Assembly (NCBI GenBank): GCA_030706785.1
Contig: JAUZNW010000003.1
Span: forward strand, 1 to 55,169
Length of the DNA stretch: 55,169 nucleotides
Direction of reading: 5' to 3'
Source: Bacteroidota bacterium
Lineage (GTDB): Bacteria; Bacteroidota; Bacteroidia; Bacteroidales; VadinHA17
The position numbers and the translations under genes were made by a program. Positions 24,960 through 34,085 of the stretch are shown piece by piece. Numbering within the stretch: position 1 is the stretch's first letter; each line of letters begins with the position of its first letter. Below the pieces are notes generated by a model, which was not told the origin of the DNA, searched no databases, and saw only the letters and a list, made by a program, of their open reading frames with translations.

Positions 24960-26093
24960 CTACACTTTTATCCAAATATTTCCCTTTGCGTTCGAATCCA
25001 CTACTGCGTGTATGAATTTCATTCCCCTGACACCGTCATGAACTGAAGGGAACTCTCCCGGAGTGAATTTTTGGTTACGGATAGATTTAGCTGTTCCCCT
25101 GTAGATGTTCGCGAGAGCTTCATATATCCCTTCAGGGTGCCCTGCAGGCATGGTATGACCTTCTTCAGCAAGCTTTTCATTATAACCGTGGGCAGGTTTA
25201 AAGATCCTGATTGTATCAGAATCGCTGAGCATATACAGGTAATTGGGATTCTCCTGACCCCATTTAAGGCTTGCCTTTGATCCGTACACCGCAATCGTAA
25301 GGTTATTTTCCTCACCGGCGCATACCTGGCTTGAACGGATCACCCCCTTCAGCTTGTCGCTGAACCGGATGAGCACAGTCCCGTCAAGATCAAGCTTGAT
25401 CCCTTCCTTCACGGGATTAAGGTCGGAGAGCACTTCCCTGACTTCAAGACCTGTCGTATACTCGATCAGGTTGAAAGCATGTACCCCTATGTCACCCATG
25501 CAACTGCTGGCTCCGGCATGCTGAGGATCAAGCCTCCATACCCCTGTTATCCTGCTCCCTGTTCCGTGGATTATGGAATTTATCCATCCCTGGTAATATT
25601 GTGCATCAATCCGCTGGATGGTCCCGAGTACCCCCTTTGATATCAGATCCCTCATCTGGCGGACCATAGGGTAACCGGTGTAGGTGTGAGTCAGCGCAAA
25701 AGTCAGTTTTTTCTTTGCAACAAGCATTTCAAGATCAAGAGCTTCCTGAACCGTGATTGTCATCGGCTTTTCACACACGAGATGAAATCCGTCCTCAAGC
25801 AGCTTTTTTGCAAATGGATAATGGAGATCATTCGGTGTAACTATTGCCACAACTTCCATCCGTGCGTCTGCCGGCATGGCAAGCTCTGTTTTGATCATAT
25901 CGTCCACACTTTTGTAACATCTTCTCAGGTCGATTCCTTCCTTTGCTGCGAATTCTTTGCTTTTTTCATAGTCAACATCAAAGACTCCACATACCAGTTC
26001 AAAATCATTGCAAATACGTGAGGCGCGGCGGTGGGCGTCACCAATAAATGCACCAATACCGCCTCCGATCATTCCCATTTTAATCTTTTTCAT
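24960..26093 (-). CDS. Gfo/Idh/MocA family oxidoreductase
   Basis: The protein is an NAD(P)-dependent sugar or inositol dehydrogenase of the Gfo/Idh/MocA superfamily, 377 residues. The N-terminal Rossmann motif GMIGGGIGAFIGDAHR is followed by the family motif LVCEKPMTITVQEA with the catalytic Lys of the EKP triplet; the C-terminal alpha/beta domain contains GDIGVHAFNLIEYTTG with the active-site His. No signal peptide is present, so it is cytoplasmic. It lies 38 bp after a TIM-barrel isomerase on the same strand, a pairing common in Bacteroidetes carbohydrate catabolism. The exact sugar cannot be told. Confidence 0.92.
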   Translation of the reverse strand: MKKIKMGMIGGGIGAFIGDAHRRASRICNDFELVCGVFDVDYEKSKEFAAKEGIDLRRCYKSVDDMIKTELAMPADARMEVVAIVTPNDLHYPFAKKLLEDGFHLVCEKPMTITVQEALDLEMLVAKKKLTFALTHTYTGYPMVRQMRDLISKGVLGTIQRIDAQYYQGWINSIIHGTGSRITGVWRLDPQHAGASSCMGDIGVHAFNLIEYTTGLEVREVLSDLNPVKEGIKLDLDGTVLIRFSDKLKGVIRSSQVCAGEENNLTIAVYGSKASLKWGQENPNYLYMLSDSDTIRIFKPAHGYNEKLAEEGHTMPAGHPEGIYEALANIYRGTAKSIRNQKFTPGEFPSVHDGVRGMKFIHAVVDSNAKGNIWIKV

Positions 26094-26131
26094 ATTATAT
26101 TTTTTATGTAATACAATTGTCGTAAAGCGCT

Positions 26132-27124
26132 TTATTTTTCGAAAGCCGAGTCAAAAGCAATATTCGAAGGCGGGAAGTCAACCGATTTTACGTACATGCA
26201 GGCTTCGGCAGCTCCATGTTCGCGATCCATACCGCTGTCCTCCCATTCCACCGACAGAGGTCCCTTGTATCCGATCCTGTTAAGAGCCCTTATGATCTCC
26301 TCAAAGTTTATATTGCCACGGCCGAGACTCCTGAAATCCCAGTAACGGCCTTTCGTTCCGAACTCGGTATGGCCGCCGAAAACTCCTGCTTCAGCCGGAA
26401 TATCCGACCATCCGACATCCTTCATGTGAACATGGAATATCCTGTCATTAAAAGCGTATATAAATCCCACATAATCAACGCCCTGATATCCAAGATGTGA
26501 AGGATCAAAGTTAAAGCCGAATGCAGAATGGTTGTTCAATGCCTTAAGGGCTTTTCGTGCAGATGCAATGTCAAAGGCGATCTCTGTCGGATGCACCTCA
26601 AGGGCAAACTTGATTCCCAGCTTTTTGTAGGCATCAAGTATAGGCTTCCACCGCCTGGCGAAATCCTTATAACCTTCTTCGATCATCGATGCCGGAACTG
26701 CAGGAAAAGAATAGCAAAGATGCCATATAGGACTTCCTGTAAATCCGTTGACGACGGAAACACCAAGCCTTTTTGCGGCTTCTCCCGTCTTTATCATCTC
26801 AGCTGCGGCACGCTTTCTTACACCCTCCGGATCACCGTCGCCCCATACATAACCGGGGAGTATTCCTTTGTGTCTTTCATCAATACGGTCACTGACTGCT
26901 TGTCCGACAAGATGATTGGATATTGCAAACACTTTTAATCCATACTTGTCGAGCAGTTTCCGTTTTGACTTACAATAGGCTTCAGTTGCCTTGTTGACTT
27001 CAAAATGATCACCCCAGCATGCAAGTTCAAGTCCGTCATACCCGAACGATTTGGCTTTTTTGCATACTGTCTCAAGGGAAAGATCGGCCCACTGGCCTGT
27101 GAATAATGTAACTGGTCGGGTCAT
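26132..27124 (-). CDS. Sugar phosphate isomerase/epimerase family protein (TIM barrel)
   Basis: The 330-residue AP-endonuclease-2-like TIM barrel is of the xylose isomerase/IolE/epimerase type. Expected metal-binding residues occur in [36 protein letters not shown] and [13 protein letters not shown]. The start [18 protein letters not shown] at 27124 is preferred over a frame open 34 codons upstream, because that extension is translated from a TGCCAAC word repeat. It is the first gene of a two-gene unit with the Gfo/Idh/MocA oxidoreductase, suggesting consecutive steps on a keto-sugar or inositol-like substrate. Substrate unknown. Confidence 0.9.
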   Translation of the reverse strand: MTRPVTLFTGQWADLSLETVCKKAKSFGYDGLELACWGDHFEVNKATEAYCKSKRKLLDKYGLKVFAISNHLVGQAVSDRIDERHKGILPGYVWGDGDPEGVRKRAAAEMIKTGEAAKRLGVSVVNGFTGSPIWHLCYSFPAVPASMIEEGYKDFARRWKPILDAYKKLGIKFALEVHPTEIAFDIASARKALKALNNHSAFGFNFDPSHLGYQGVDYVGFIYAFNDRIFHVHMKDVGWSDIPAEAGVFGGHTEFGTKGRYWDFRSLGRGNINFEEIIRALNRIGYKGPLSVEWEDSGMDREHGAAEACMYVKSVDFPPSNIAFDSAFEK

Positions 27125-27206
27125 AATAAGATGTTTTAAAGTAATTATTAGTTGGTTGCTTCCGTCTTCAGTTCTCGCAGGACGTGATTTCGTCTTCCCT
27201 GCTATC

Positions 27207-27245
27207 TGCCAAGTGCCAATTGCCAACTGCCAACTGGCAACTGGC
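27207..27245. repeat. 7-bp tandem word repeat TGCCAAC
   Basis: Five 7-bp units in tandem (TGCCAAG, TGCCAAT, TGCCAAC twice, TGGCAAC) plus TGGC lie between the divergent isomerase and nitroreductase genes. TGCCAACTGGCA is also palindromic, so the array can form a small hairpin. Confidence 0.75.
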
Positions 27246-27344
27246 TCCCTACTTCATGCTAAGATAGTAAAAACCTTTTCACCGGATCAACCGGTTTGTA
27301 CATAAATTGTTTCCTTTGTAACTGTTAATACCAAAGTAAGTTTT

Positions 27345-28100
27345 ATGAACGATTTAATAAATTCTCTCTTCAGCCACAGGACCATCAGGAAATATTCAGC
27401 TCAACCTGTCAGCGACGGGCTTCTGGAGGAGCTTCTAAATGCCGGCTGCAGGTCCTCCACAACAGGCAATATGCAGGTTTACAGTATTATTGTCACAAGA
27501 GATGAGGCCAGGAAAAGGGCGCTTTTACCTTTGCATTTCAACCAGAAAATGGTAACAGAGGCTCAGGTGCTGCTCACATTCTGTGCTGATTTCAACAGGT
27601 TTGTAAAATGGTGTATTCTGAGGGATGCAATCCCCGGTTATGACAATTTCCTTTCTTTTATGACCGCTGCGATTGATGCAATAATTGCGACTCAGACTGT
27701 TTGTATTGCAGCTGAAGCCAGGGGGCTGGGGATCTGCTATCTTGGCACAACTACCTATATGGCTCACAAGATCATTGAGGTCCTTGGACTTCCCAGGGGT
27801 GTGATTCCTGTGACTTCAATCACCCTTGGCTGGCCGGATGAAAATCCGGAACAGCCTGACAGGCTCCCTCTCGAGGCAATCGTCCATAAGGAAAACTACA
27901 GTGATTATACAGACGAATCTATTGCTGAATTCTACAGGTTTAAGGAGCAGAGGGAGGATTCGGCGCAGTTCATAAAGGAGAACAACAAGCAGACCCTCGC
28001 ACAGGTGTTCACTGATATCCGCTATAAGAAAGAGGATAATTTATATTTTTCCCATACCTTTTTACAGGTGCTTAAGGATCAGGGATTTATGAATCAGTAA
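27345..28100 (+). CDS. Nitroreductase family protein (NADPH-dependent, FMN)
   Basis: The 251-residue flavoprotein has the nitroreductase fold. Its N-terminus FSHRTIRKYSAQPVSDGLLEEL includes the FMN-phosphate-binding HRTIRKY motif, and CIAAEARGLGICYLGTTTYM is the central FMN-contact helix. The C-terminal tail (about 190-251) is the extra helix typical of the NfsA/FRP-like subgroup. Possible roles are quinone, nitro-compound or flavin reduction; the substrate is not evident. It stands alone and converges on the tricorn protease gene, with an ACCTGCACA repeat in the gap. Confidence 0.88.
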   Translation: MNDLINSLFSHRTIRKYSAQPVSDGLLEELLNAGCRSSTTGNMQVYSIIVTRDEARKRALLPLHFNQKMVTEAQVLLTFCADFNRFVKWCILRDAIPGYDNFLSFMTAAIDAIIATQTVCIAAEARGLGICYLGTTTYMAHKIIEVLGLPRGVIPVTSITLGWPDENPEQPDRLPLEAIVHKENYSDYTDESIAEFYRFKEQREDSAQFIKENNKQTLAQVFTDIRYKKEDNLYFSHTFLQVLKDQGFMNQ

Positions 28101-28140
28101 GAATTATTCTGCAGGTCTTTCAAGTCATGCAAATTATCTG

Positions 28141-28170
28141 ACCTGCACAACCTGTACAACCTGCACAACC
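28141..28170. repeat. 9-bp tandem word repeat ACCTGCACA
   Basis: Three 9-bp units (ACCTGCACA, ACCTGTACA, ACCTGCACA) and the first bases of a fourth lie between the convergent nitroreductase and tricorn protease genes, touching the latter's stop codon. Confidence 0.7.
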
Positions 28171-31100
28171 TACCTTCTTACCCTTACCGGGAATGGCGGC
28201 CTTACAGGTGTTTCAGGAGGATTCTTTTCAAGCTCCTTAAGAGCTACCTCAATTGCCTTTTCAAGCTGAGGATCTTTTCCGTTTATAACATCAGCCGGCA
28301 ATTGCTCGACTTCAATATCAGGCGCCACACCAGTATTTTCAACAACATAACCCTGATTCGTCCATATCGCGATGTTTGGTGCAGTTACTCCGCCACCGTC
28401 AATAAATTCCGGGAAACCAAGGATCCCGACAAGCCCTCCCCATGTCCGCTTTCCGACCAGTGTCCCGACCTTGAATTTTCTGAACATCCATGGCAGCATG
28501 TCGCCTCCCGATCCTGCAGTTTCATCAATAATCATAACCTTAGGTCCCTGGATGGAAGCTGAGGGGCTCTTTACATCCTTCCCGTATCTCATGTGCCAGT
28601 ATGCCTGGAGCGGACGCTGGAGAATGTCGATATAATAATCTGCGAGAGAACCTCCTCCATTAAAGCGTTCATCAATGATGATTGCCTTCCGGTTTGCCTG
28701 CGGGAAGAAATACCTTTTGAAATATTCGTGACCCTGTGTCGAAGTATTTGGCACGTAAACATATGCGACCTGCCCGTTTGTGGCTTCTGTTACTTTCCTT
28801 AGATTCCCTTCAACCCAGTCGCGGTTCCTGAGGGGATATTCATCGGCTACGGGCACTACTTTAACAACCTTTGAACCGGCATAGTCAGGCTTGTCATTTA
28901 TCGTAAGCTCAACAATCTTCCCGTCCGTATTTTCGAAAAAGCTGTAAATGCTCTTGTCGGCTGTCAGGTCTTTTCCGTCCACGGCAAGAATATAATCGCC
29001 TTTCTTAATATTGAGACCCGGTTCAGTCAGAGGTGACCTCAGGTCAGGATTCCAGTTCAGTCCACCGTAGATCTTTTCAAGCCTGTACCTGTTCCCTGAA
29101 ATTGTATAATCGGCTCCGAGAAGTCCTCCGCCTATTCTTTTTGGATTGTACCGCCTGTCGCCAGAACCGAGATAACTGTGACCCACGGTCAGCTCGCTGA
29201 GCATCCACTGGATGACCCTGTCAAGATCGCTTCTGCATGCCAGGTCCGGAAGGAATCTCCTGTATTTGATCCTGATGGCATTCCAGTCTGCTCCCTGCAT
29301 TCCCTGATCATAAAAATAATCCCTGTTGATCCTCCATGCCTCATCTAACATCTGAGGCCATTCCGAAAGCGGATCGATCCTGACTGATATTGCTCCGATA
29401 TTTAGAGTTCCCTTTCCGGGCTCAGGTTTTTTCCCTGTGGCAGTTATGCCAAACGTTTCACCCTTGTTATAGAACATTTTCTTTCTATCTGCAGATATAA
29501 GATAGTTGTCAAGCTCCATAACTTCCTCATCTTTGCGGTCCTTCATGTTGTATTTATGAAGCCTGGACGATTCCGAGGGGATTGAAGGCCTTATGACATA
29601 ATAAACATCCCCTGAGTCACCTGTCTGCAGATCAGAGTAATTGCCTGCTCTTACCGGCAGATTGATTATCCTGTCCTGAAGCCCGTCGGTTTCGACCTTC
29701 AGGAGCTTAGGTCCCGTTACTGCTGGCGTTTCGCTTTTTGCTCCTTTCTTTGCTTTTTCGGCTGTCTTCACAGGTTCTGTTTTTTCAGTCTTCACCTTTT
29801 CTTCATCGCTTTCCTTGACAAATGGAGAAGTTATGTCTTTCCTGAGTGTGACCAGATAAATCGAGTTTGTCATCCGCATATCCTGGTTCGAAAGATCAAA
29901 CCAGTTTACGACAGGTCCGGCATCGGTTGAGGCAAAGAAATAAATGTACTTTCCATTAATGTCGAACTTCGGTTCAGTTGCATCGCTGAGTCCGTCAGTA
30001 ACCGGAAATGACTTTTGCTGGTCTACCGAATAGAGGTAAACTGCCATGAAGTTTGTCTCAAGCAACCTGGTGTAAACTATCCATTTTGAGTCGGGTGACC
30101 AGTCACTGAATATATCCCTGAATGCTCCGGGAGAGTATATATCGTCAGCATCGACTTTTTTTATTGAGTTTGTCTGTATATCAATGATGTAAAGGTTCCT
30201 TGCATTATCCACATAGGATATCATTTTGCTGTCGGGCGAACATTTCGGAAAGGCGTAGAAGCCTGTACCTGTAAGCTTTATGATCTTTGGTTCCCCTTTG
30301 CCGTCCTGCGACTTCAGGTGCAGCATATATTCCCCGGACGCATCAGAAAAATATGCGACCGTCTTGCCGTCGGGTGACCATGAAGGATACTTTTCATGGA
30401 CATTGGTTGTAAGAGTCAGGTTCCTCGGATCTCCCTTCTCTGCAGGAAGGGTGATTATTTCACCCCTGAAATCAAATACAACCCTGGAGCCTGACGGGGA
30501 AATATCGGCGCTTCTGATGTAGTTTGCACCCTGAACATACCTTGGTCTCAGTTCCAGAAGGTCAGCAGCTAAGCCGATGGTCAGCTTTTTGTCTGTATTG
30601 GCTTTTATATCATAGACATGCAGGTAGCCCTCCTGTTCGAAAACTATCTGATTATTCCCGCCCGAGGCCCTGATTATAGGAAAGTCGGGGAATGAAGTCA
30701 GCTGTTTTACTTCTTTGGAACCTGTATCATATGAATACAGGTTGAATTCGCCATTCCTGTCACTCAGGAAATATATTTTATTCCCGATCCATACCGGTTC
30801 ATCGTCGTTACATCCTTCCTTAGGCTGAGGGATCTCAGATATTGAATTATCGGCAAATGAGAAGATCCAGATCCTTGATATCCTTCCACCCCTGTAATTC
30901 TTCCATTGATTGTAGGCAGGTGAAAGCGGGGTATATGCCATGAAGTTGCCGTCAGGAGAATAGCAGGCTTTGTTTGCATTGGGGATCTTAAGCATTTCAG
31001 GAAATCCTCCGTTAATGCTTACTGTAAAGAGCTGTAAATACCGGTTGGTGAAAGCATATCGCTGCGATGCAAAAAGGACACGTTTCCCGTCAGGAGTGAA

Positions 31101-31457
31101 ACCCCTGACAACATCGCTTCCCGGATGCCATGTTAGCCTGACAGGTAAACCTCCTTCCACCGGGATAATATATACATCAGTATTACCGTCGTACTGTGCG
31201 TTAAATGCAATAAGTTTCCCATCGGGTGAAAAGTATGGATTCGATTCAATGCCCTCATCAACTGTCAGCCTTTTAGGCTGGGATCCGTCAATATTGGCAA
31301 TCCACAGGTCCTCAGCATATATGAATGCAATATTGTTTGCACTTATTGCAGGCTGGGCCATCATCCTCGTGTTGTTCGTATCTATCGCCGAGACGACCGG
31401 ATGAAATAACATCAACAGGACTAATCCTGAAATTATACGAAGTAAGAGATTTTTCAT
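28170..31457 (-). CDS. Tricorn-type serine protease (S41 family), secreted
   Basis: The 1095-residue protein has a signal peptide (about 1-24, LVLLMLFHPVVSA). Next come WD40-like/TolB-type beta-propeller repeats (about 35-550, recurring SPDGK motifs such as YFSPDGKLIAF), and a Lys/Glu-rich linker near 555-580. The tricorn C1 helical domain, a PDZ domain (about 790-880) and an S41 catalytic domain follow. The nucleophile Ser sits in DETAGSGGDML, near residue 984. Archaeal tricorn degrades peptides downstream of the proteasome; bacterial homologues are periplasmic and probably turn over peptides. It is transcribed alone. The last codons touch a 9-bp repeat array. Confidence 0.94.
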   Translation of the reverse strand: MKNLLLRIISGLVLLMLFHPVVSAIDTNNTRMMAQPAISANNIAFIYAEDLWIANIDGSQPKRLTVDEGIESNPYFSPDGKLIAFNAQYDGNTDVYIIPVEGGLPVRLTWHPGSDVVRGFTPDGKRVLFASQRYAFTNRYLQLFTVSINGGFPEMLKIPNANKACYSPDGNFMAYTPLSPAYNQWKNYRGGRISRIWIFSFADNSISEIPQPKEGCNDDEPVWIGNKIYFLSDRNGEFNLYSYDTGSKEVKQLTSFPDFPIIRASGGNNQIVFEQEGYLHVYDIKANTDKKLTIGLAADLLELRPRYVQGANYIRSADISPSGSRVVFDFRGEIITLPAEKGDPRNLTLTTNVHEKYPSWSPDGKTVAYFSDASGEYMLHLKSQDGKGEPKIIKLTGTGFYAFPKCSPDSKMISYVDNARNLYIIDIQTNSIKKVDADDIYSPGAFRDIFSDWSPDSKWIVYTRLLETNFMAVYLYSVDQQKSFPVTDGLSDATEPKFDINGKYIYFFASTDAGPVVNWFDLSNQDMRMTNSIYLVTLRKDITSPFVKESDEEKVKTEKTEPVKTAEKAKKGAKSETPAVTGPKLLKVETDGLQDRIINLPVRAGNYSDLQTGDSGDVYYVIRPSIPSESSRLHKYNMKDRKDEEVMELDNYLISADRKKMFYNKGETFGITATGKKPEPGKGTLNIGAISVRIDPLSEWPQMLDEAWRINRDYFYDQGMQGADWNAIRIKYRRFLPDLACRSDLDRVIQWMLSELTVGHSYLGSGDRRYNPKRIGGGLLGADYTISGNRYRLEKIYGGLNWNPDLRSPLTEPGLNIKKGDYILAVDGKDLTADKSIYSFFENTDGKIVELTINDKPDYAGSKVVKVVPVADEYPLRNRDWVEGNLRKVTEATNGQVAYVYVPNTSTQGHEYFKRYFFPQANRKAIIIDERFNGGGSLADYYIDILQRPLQAYWHMRYGKDVKSPSASIQGPKVMIIDETAGSGGDMLPWMFRKFKVGTLVGKRTWGGLVGILGFPEFIDGGGVTAPNIAIWTNQGYVVENTGVAPDIEVEQLPADVINGKDPQLEKAIEVALKELEKNPPETPVRPPFPVRVRR

Positions 31458-31519
31458 AATCTTGATTTATTTCAATGTATTTATATGAATTTCAATATAT
31501 TTCTCTAATATATTAACCC

Positions 31520-31562
31520 GCCTCTGACCTCCCGCTAAAGCGGAACAGGCTCTCCCGGGAGA
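31520..31562. repeat. GC-rich dispersed repeat
   Basis: Contains CTCCCGCTAAAGCGG and TCTCCCGGGAGA, two palindromic modules of the dispersed family, in the gap upstream of the tricorn protease gene. Confidence 0.55.
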
Positions 31563-31615
31563 AGATCCAAAAATCCATAGTGCTGCTCCCTGCTCTCCGC
31601 TCCATTCACCCTGCT

Positions 31616-32377
31616 TCATTGTGTATTCCTGACAACATGTTCCGCATTTGCCTGCTGGGTGGGAGTAATTACCAGGTCATTTATACAAACATGCGGAGGC
31701 AGTGTCGCACAGAAATAAATTGCCTCAGCAATATCTTTACCGGCAAGGGGCTTAACGCCCTTATAAACCGCAGCTGCCCTTTCCCTGTCTCCCTTGAACC
31801 TCACGAGTGAAAATTCTGTTTCAGCCATTCCCGGAGCTATATTGGTCACCCTTATTCCGTGGTTCAGGAGGTCTACTCTCATTGCCTTTGAAAGTGCTTC
31901 CACGGCATGCTTTGAGGCACAATAAACATTACCGTTCTCATAAACCTCCTTCCCGGCTATGGAGGAAATATTGAAAATATGTCCAGTTTTTCTTGCAACC
32001 ATCAGAGGGACAACCGCTTTTGTGACATACAGAAGGCCTTTAACATTGGTATCGATCATCCTGTCCCAGTCTTCAGTATCCCCGCCGTCGATATGAGATA
32101 ATCCCACAGCCAGACCGGCATTATTAACAAGTATATCTATATTCTTCCATTCATCCGGAAGGCTTTTGATAGCATATTCAACTTCTGATCTATTCCGGAC
32201 ATCAAAATTAAGCGAGAGGACCTTCACCTTCCGGCTAATCAGTTCCTTTTCAAGCTTATCCAGTCTGTCTTTTCTGCGGCCGGTTATTATGACATTGAAT
32301 CCGTTTTCAGCGAATTTGAAAGCTGTTGCACGTCCGAAGCCAGCGGTGGCGCCGGTAATAAGGATTGTCTTGTTCAC
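31616..32377 (-). CDS. Short-chain dehydrogenase/reductase
   Basis: This is a 253-residue classical SDR. The nucleotide motif TGATAGFGRAT is at about 8-17, NNAG at 85-88, catalytic Ser about 138-139 and YCASK with Tyr152 and Lys156. An Arg pair after beta-2 (ITGRRKDRLD) favours NADPH. The overall sequence resembles the YdfG-like group, which reduces 3-hydroxy acids such as serine and malonic semialdehyde, but the substrate cannot be settled here. It is divergent from ubiE; a TATGTTTG -7-like box lies at 32441-32448 on its strand. Confidence 0.9.
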   Translation of the reverse strand: MNKTILITGATAGFGRATAFKFAENGFNVIITGRRKDRLDKLEKELISRKVKVLSLNFDVRNRSEVEYAIKSLPDEWKNIDILVNNAGLAVGLSHIDGGDTEDWDRMIDTNVKGLLYVTKAVVPLMVARKTGHIFNISSIAGKEVYENGNVYCASKHAVEALSKAMRVDLLNHGIRVTNIAPGMAETEFSLVRFKGDRERAAAVYKGVKPLAGKDIAEAIYFCATLPPHVCINDLVITPTQQANAEHVVRNTQ

Positions 32378-32528
32378 TTTGTGAATTTGTTACTAGTGGC
32401 TGTAAAAATAGGAATAAAATATCAGACAAGTCACAATCACCAAACATACTGTTTTTTGACTTAACATATGCGACCACGATTCTGTTTGCAATGTTCTCAT
32501 TCCCATCTCCCTTATAATTATTTTAATC

Positions 32529-32536
32529 TATCTTTG
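32529..32536 (+). promoter_or_regulatory. -7 box of ubiE
   Basis: TATCTTTG matches TAnnTTTG and lies 12 bp before the chosen ATG at 32549, implying a nearly leaderless transcript. No TTTG is present at the -33 position. Confidence 0.45.
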
Positions 32537-32548
32537 CTCCCTGATTTA

Positions 32549-33274
32549 ATGGATACTTCGCGTAAAATATCAGATCATCACGATAAACAGATGATCGGAC
32601 CAATGTTCGATTCGATAGCCTGGAGATATGACTTCCTCAATCATCTGCTCTCCCTGGGAATAGACCGGTCGTGGAGAAAAAAAGCGATTAGAATAATAGG
32701 AGAATCACAAAGGAATCCGAGAATCATCGATGTGGCTACAGGAACAGGTGACCTGGCAATCGAAGCTGCATCACTCGATCCTGTGGCGATTACAGGGATT
32801 GATATTTCCGAAAAAATGCTTGAGCTTGCCAAACGCAAGGCTGAGGCTGAAGGCTTATCAAAACTGATCGAGTTTAAGAAATGTGAGTCTGAGAATATAT
32901 GCTTTGAGGATAATTCCTTTGATGTGGCCATGGTTGCATTCGGCGTCAGGAACTTTTCTGACCCAATGAAAGGGCTTACGGAAATGGGAAGGGTTTTGTG
33001 CAAAGGAGGATTCATTATGGTCCTTGAATTCTCAAGGCCTGACGGAACATTTTTTAAACATATTTATGAACTTTATTTCCATAATATCCTTCCCTCCATA
33101 GGTGGACTGTTTTCAAAGAACAGGAAGGCCTATAAGTATCTGAATGAATCTGTTATGAAGTTTCCCGACAACGAGGATTTCCTGGCTCTGCTAAAGAAAT
33201 CAGGCTTTTCAGAAGTGAAGCAGAGAAAACTGACAAAGGGGATAGCAAGTATTTACACAGGTATCAAAGTTTAG
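32549..33274 (+). CDS. ubiE: Demethylmenaquinone methyltransferase (UbiE/MenG)
   Basis: This SAM-dependent C-methyltransferase performs the last step of menaquinone synthesis. The 241-residue protein has the family N-terminus MFDSIAWRYDFLNHLLSLG, SAM motif I DVATGTGDLA, and the UbiE signature AFGVRNFSDPMKGLTEMGRV. The start at 32549 (MDTSRKISDHHDKQ) is preferred to one 27 codons upstream because a -7 box at 32529-32536 lies inside that longer frame. It is followed 62 bp later by porT on the same strand. It implies a menaquinone-based electron transport chain. Confidence 0.95.
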   Translation: MDTSRKISDHHDKQMIGPMFDSIAWRYDFLNHLLSLGIDRSWRKKAIRIIGESQRNPRIIDVATGTGDLAIEAASLDPVAITGIDISEKMLELAKRKAEAEGLSKLIEFKKCESENICFEDNSFDVAMVAFGVRNFSDPMKGLTEMGRVLCKGGFIMVLEFSRPDGTFFKHIYELYFHNILPSIGGLFSKNRKAYKYLNESVMKFPDNEDFLALLKKSGFSEVKQRKLTKGIASIYTGIKV

Positions 33275-33336
33275 ATACAATATTTATTTCTTAAGGCAGT
33301 TTATTAAGTGGATAAAAACAGGATGCCCGCTGAGTT

Positions 33337-34083
33337 TTGAGGAAGAAACTTTTATATATTTTTTTTGCAGGACTGATATTCCTCTTAAATGCTAATGCCT
33401 TCAGCCAAAAGCAGAAGCCTAAGAATGACTCATGGTACGATGATAAGCGACTTCATTTTGGCTTCAGCCTCGGCCTTAACCTGATGGATTTTAATATCAA
33501 TCCTACAAAAAAACTCCTGGATTCTGATCCGGCCAAATACCTTCTTCCGGAAGTAAGCATTCTGAATCCCGGGATTAATATTCAGATAGTCACCAATCTT
33601 CATCTCGCCAAATATTTTGACCTGCGGTTTCTGCCCGGTGTTTCATTCGGGCAGAGGAATATAAGGTTTTACGAAGAGGATGCCGCTACAGGTAAGTTTT
33701 TTAGCACCTACAATGAGAAACAGAGAGTGGAATCCTCTTTCCTGGAATTTCCCCTTCTCCTGAAGTATAAAGGCATGCGGCTAAATAACGTCAGACCTTA
33801 TGTTATCGGAGGGATTAATTACAGGTACGATCTCGCCGGGAAGAAAGAATATGATGAAGAAAAACAGATCTGGTTAAGGCTAAGGAGGTCAGACCTGTAT
33901 TATGAAGCCGGGGCCGGGCTCGATTTTTATCTGCGTTATTTCAAGCTATCCGTTGAGCTCAAAATGTCGAACGGGATCAGGGATGTACTGGTTCATGAAC
34001 CAGCCGGCGGTCATGGTGAATTTGTAAACGCGATCGATCGAATGCATTCTCAGATATGGGTTCTTTCGTTCCATTTTGAATAA
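33337..34083 (+). CDS. porT: PorT family outer-membrane protein (type IX secretion)
   Basis: The 248-residue protein begins MRKKLLYIFFAGLIFLLNAN, a signal peptide ending near AFSQ, followed by a porin-like beta-barrel domain with repeated amphipathic strands (FGFSLGLNLMDFNI, FDLRFLPGVSFGQRNIRFYE, VRPYVIGGINYRYDL). It resembles PorT, an outer-membrane component needed for type IX secretion and gliding in Bacteroidetes. Placement directly after ubiE is, from memory, a recurrent arrangement in this phylum. Translation must start at TTG (33337), because the nearest upstream ATG is in another frame and quickly stops. No other T9SS gene is in the window. Confidence 0.85.
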   Translation: MRKKLLYIFFAGLIFLLNANAFSQKQKPKNDSWYDDKRLHFGFSLGLNLMDFNINPTKKLLDSDPAKYLLPEVSILNPGINIQIVTNLHLAKYFDLRFLPGVSFGQRNIRFYEEDAATGKFFSTYNEKQRVESSFLEFPLLLKYKGMRLNNVRPYVIGGINYRYDLAGKKEYDEEKQIWLRLRRSDLYYEAGAGLDFYLRYFKLSVELKMSNGIRDVLVHEPAGGHGEFVNAIDRMHSQIWVLSFHFE

Positions 34084-34085
34084 TA

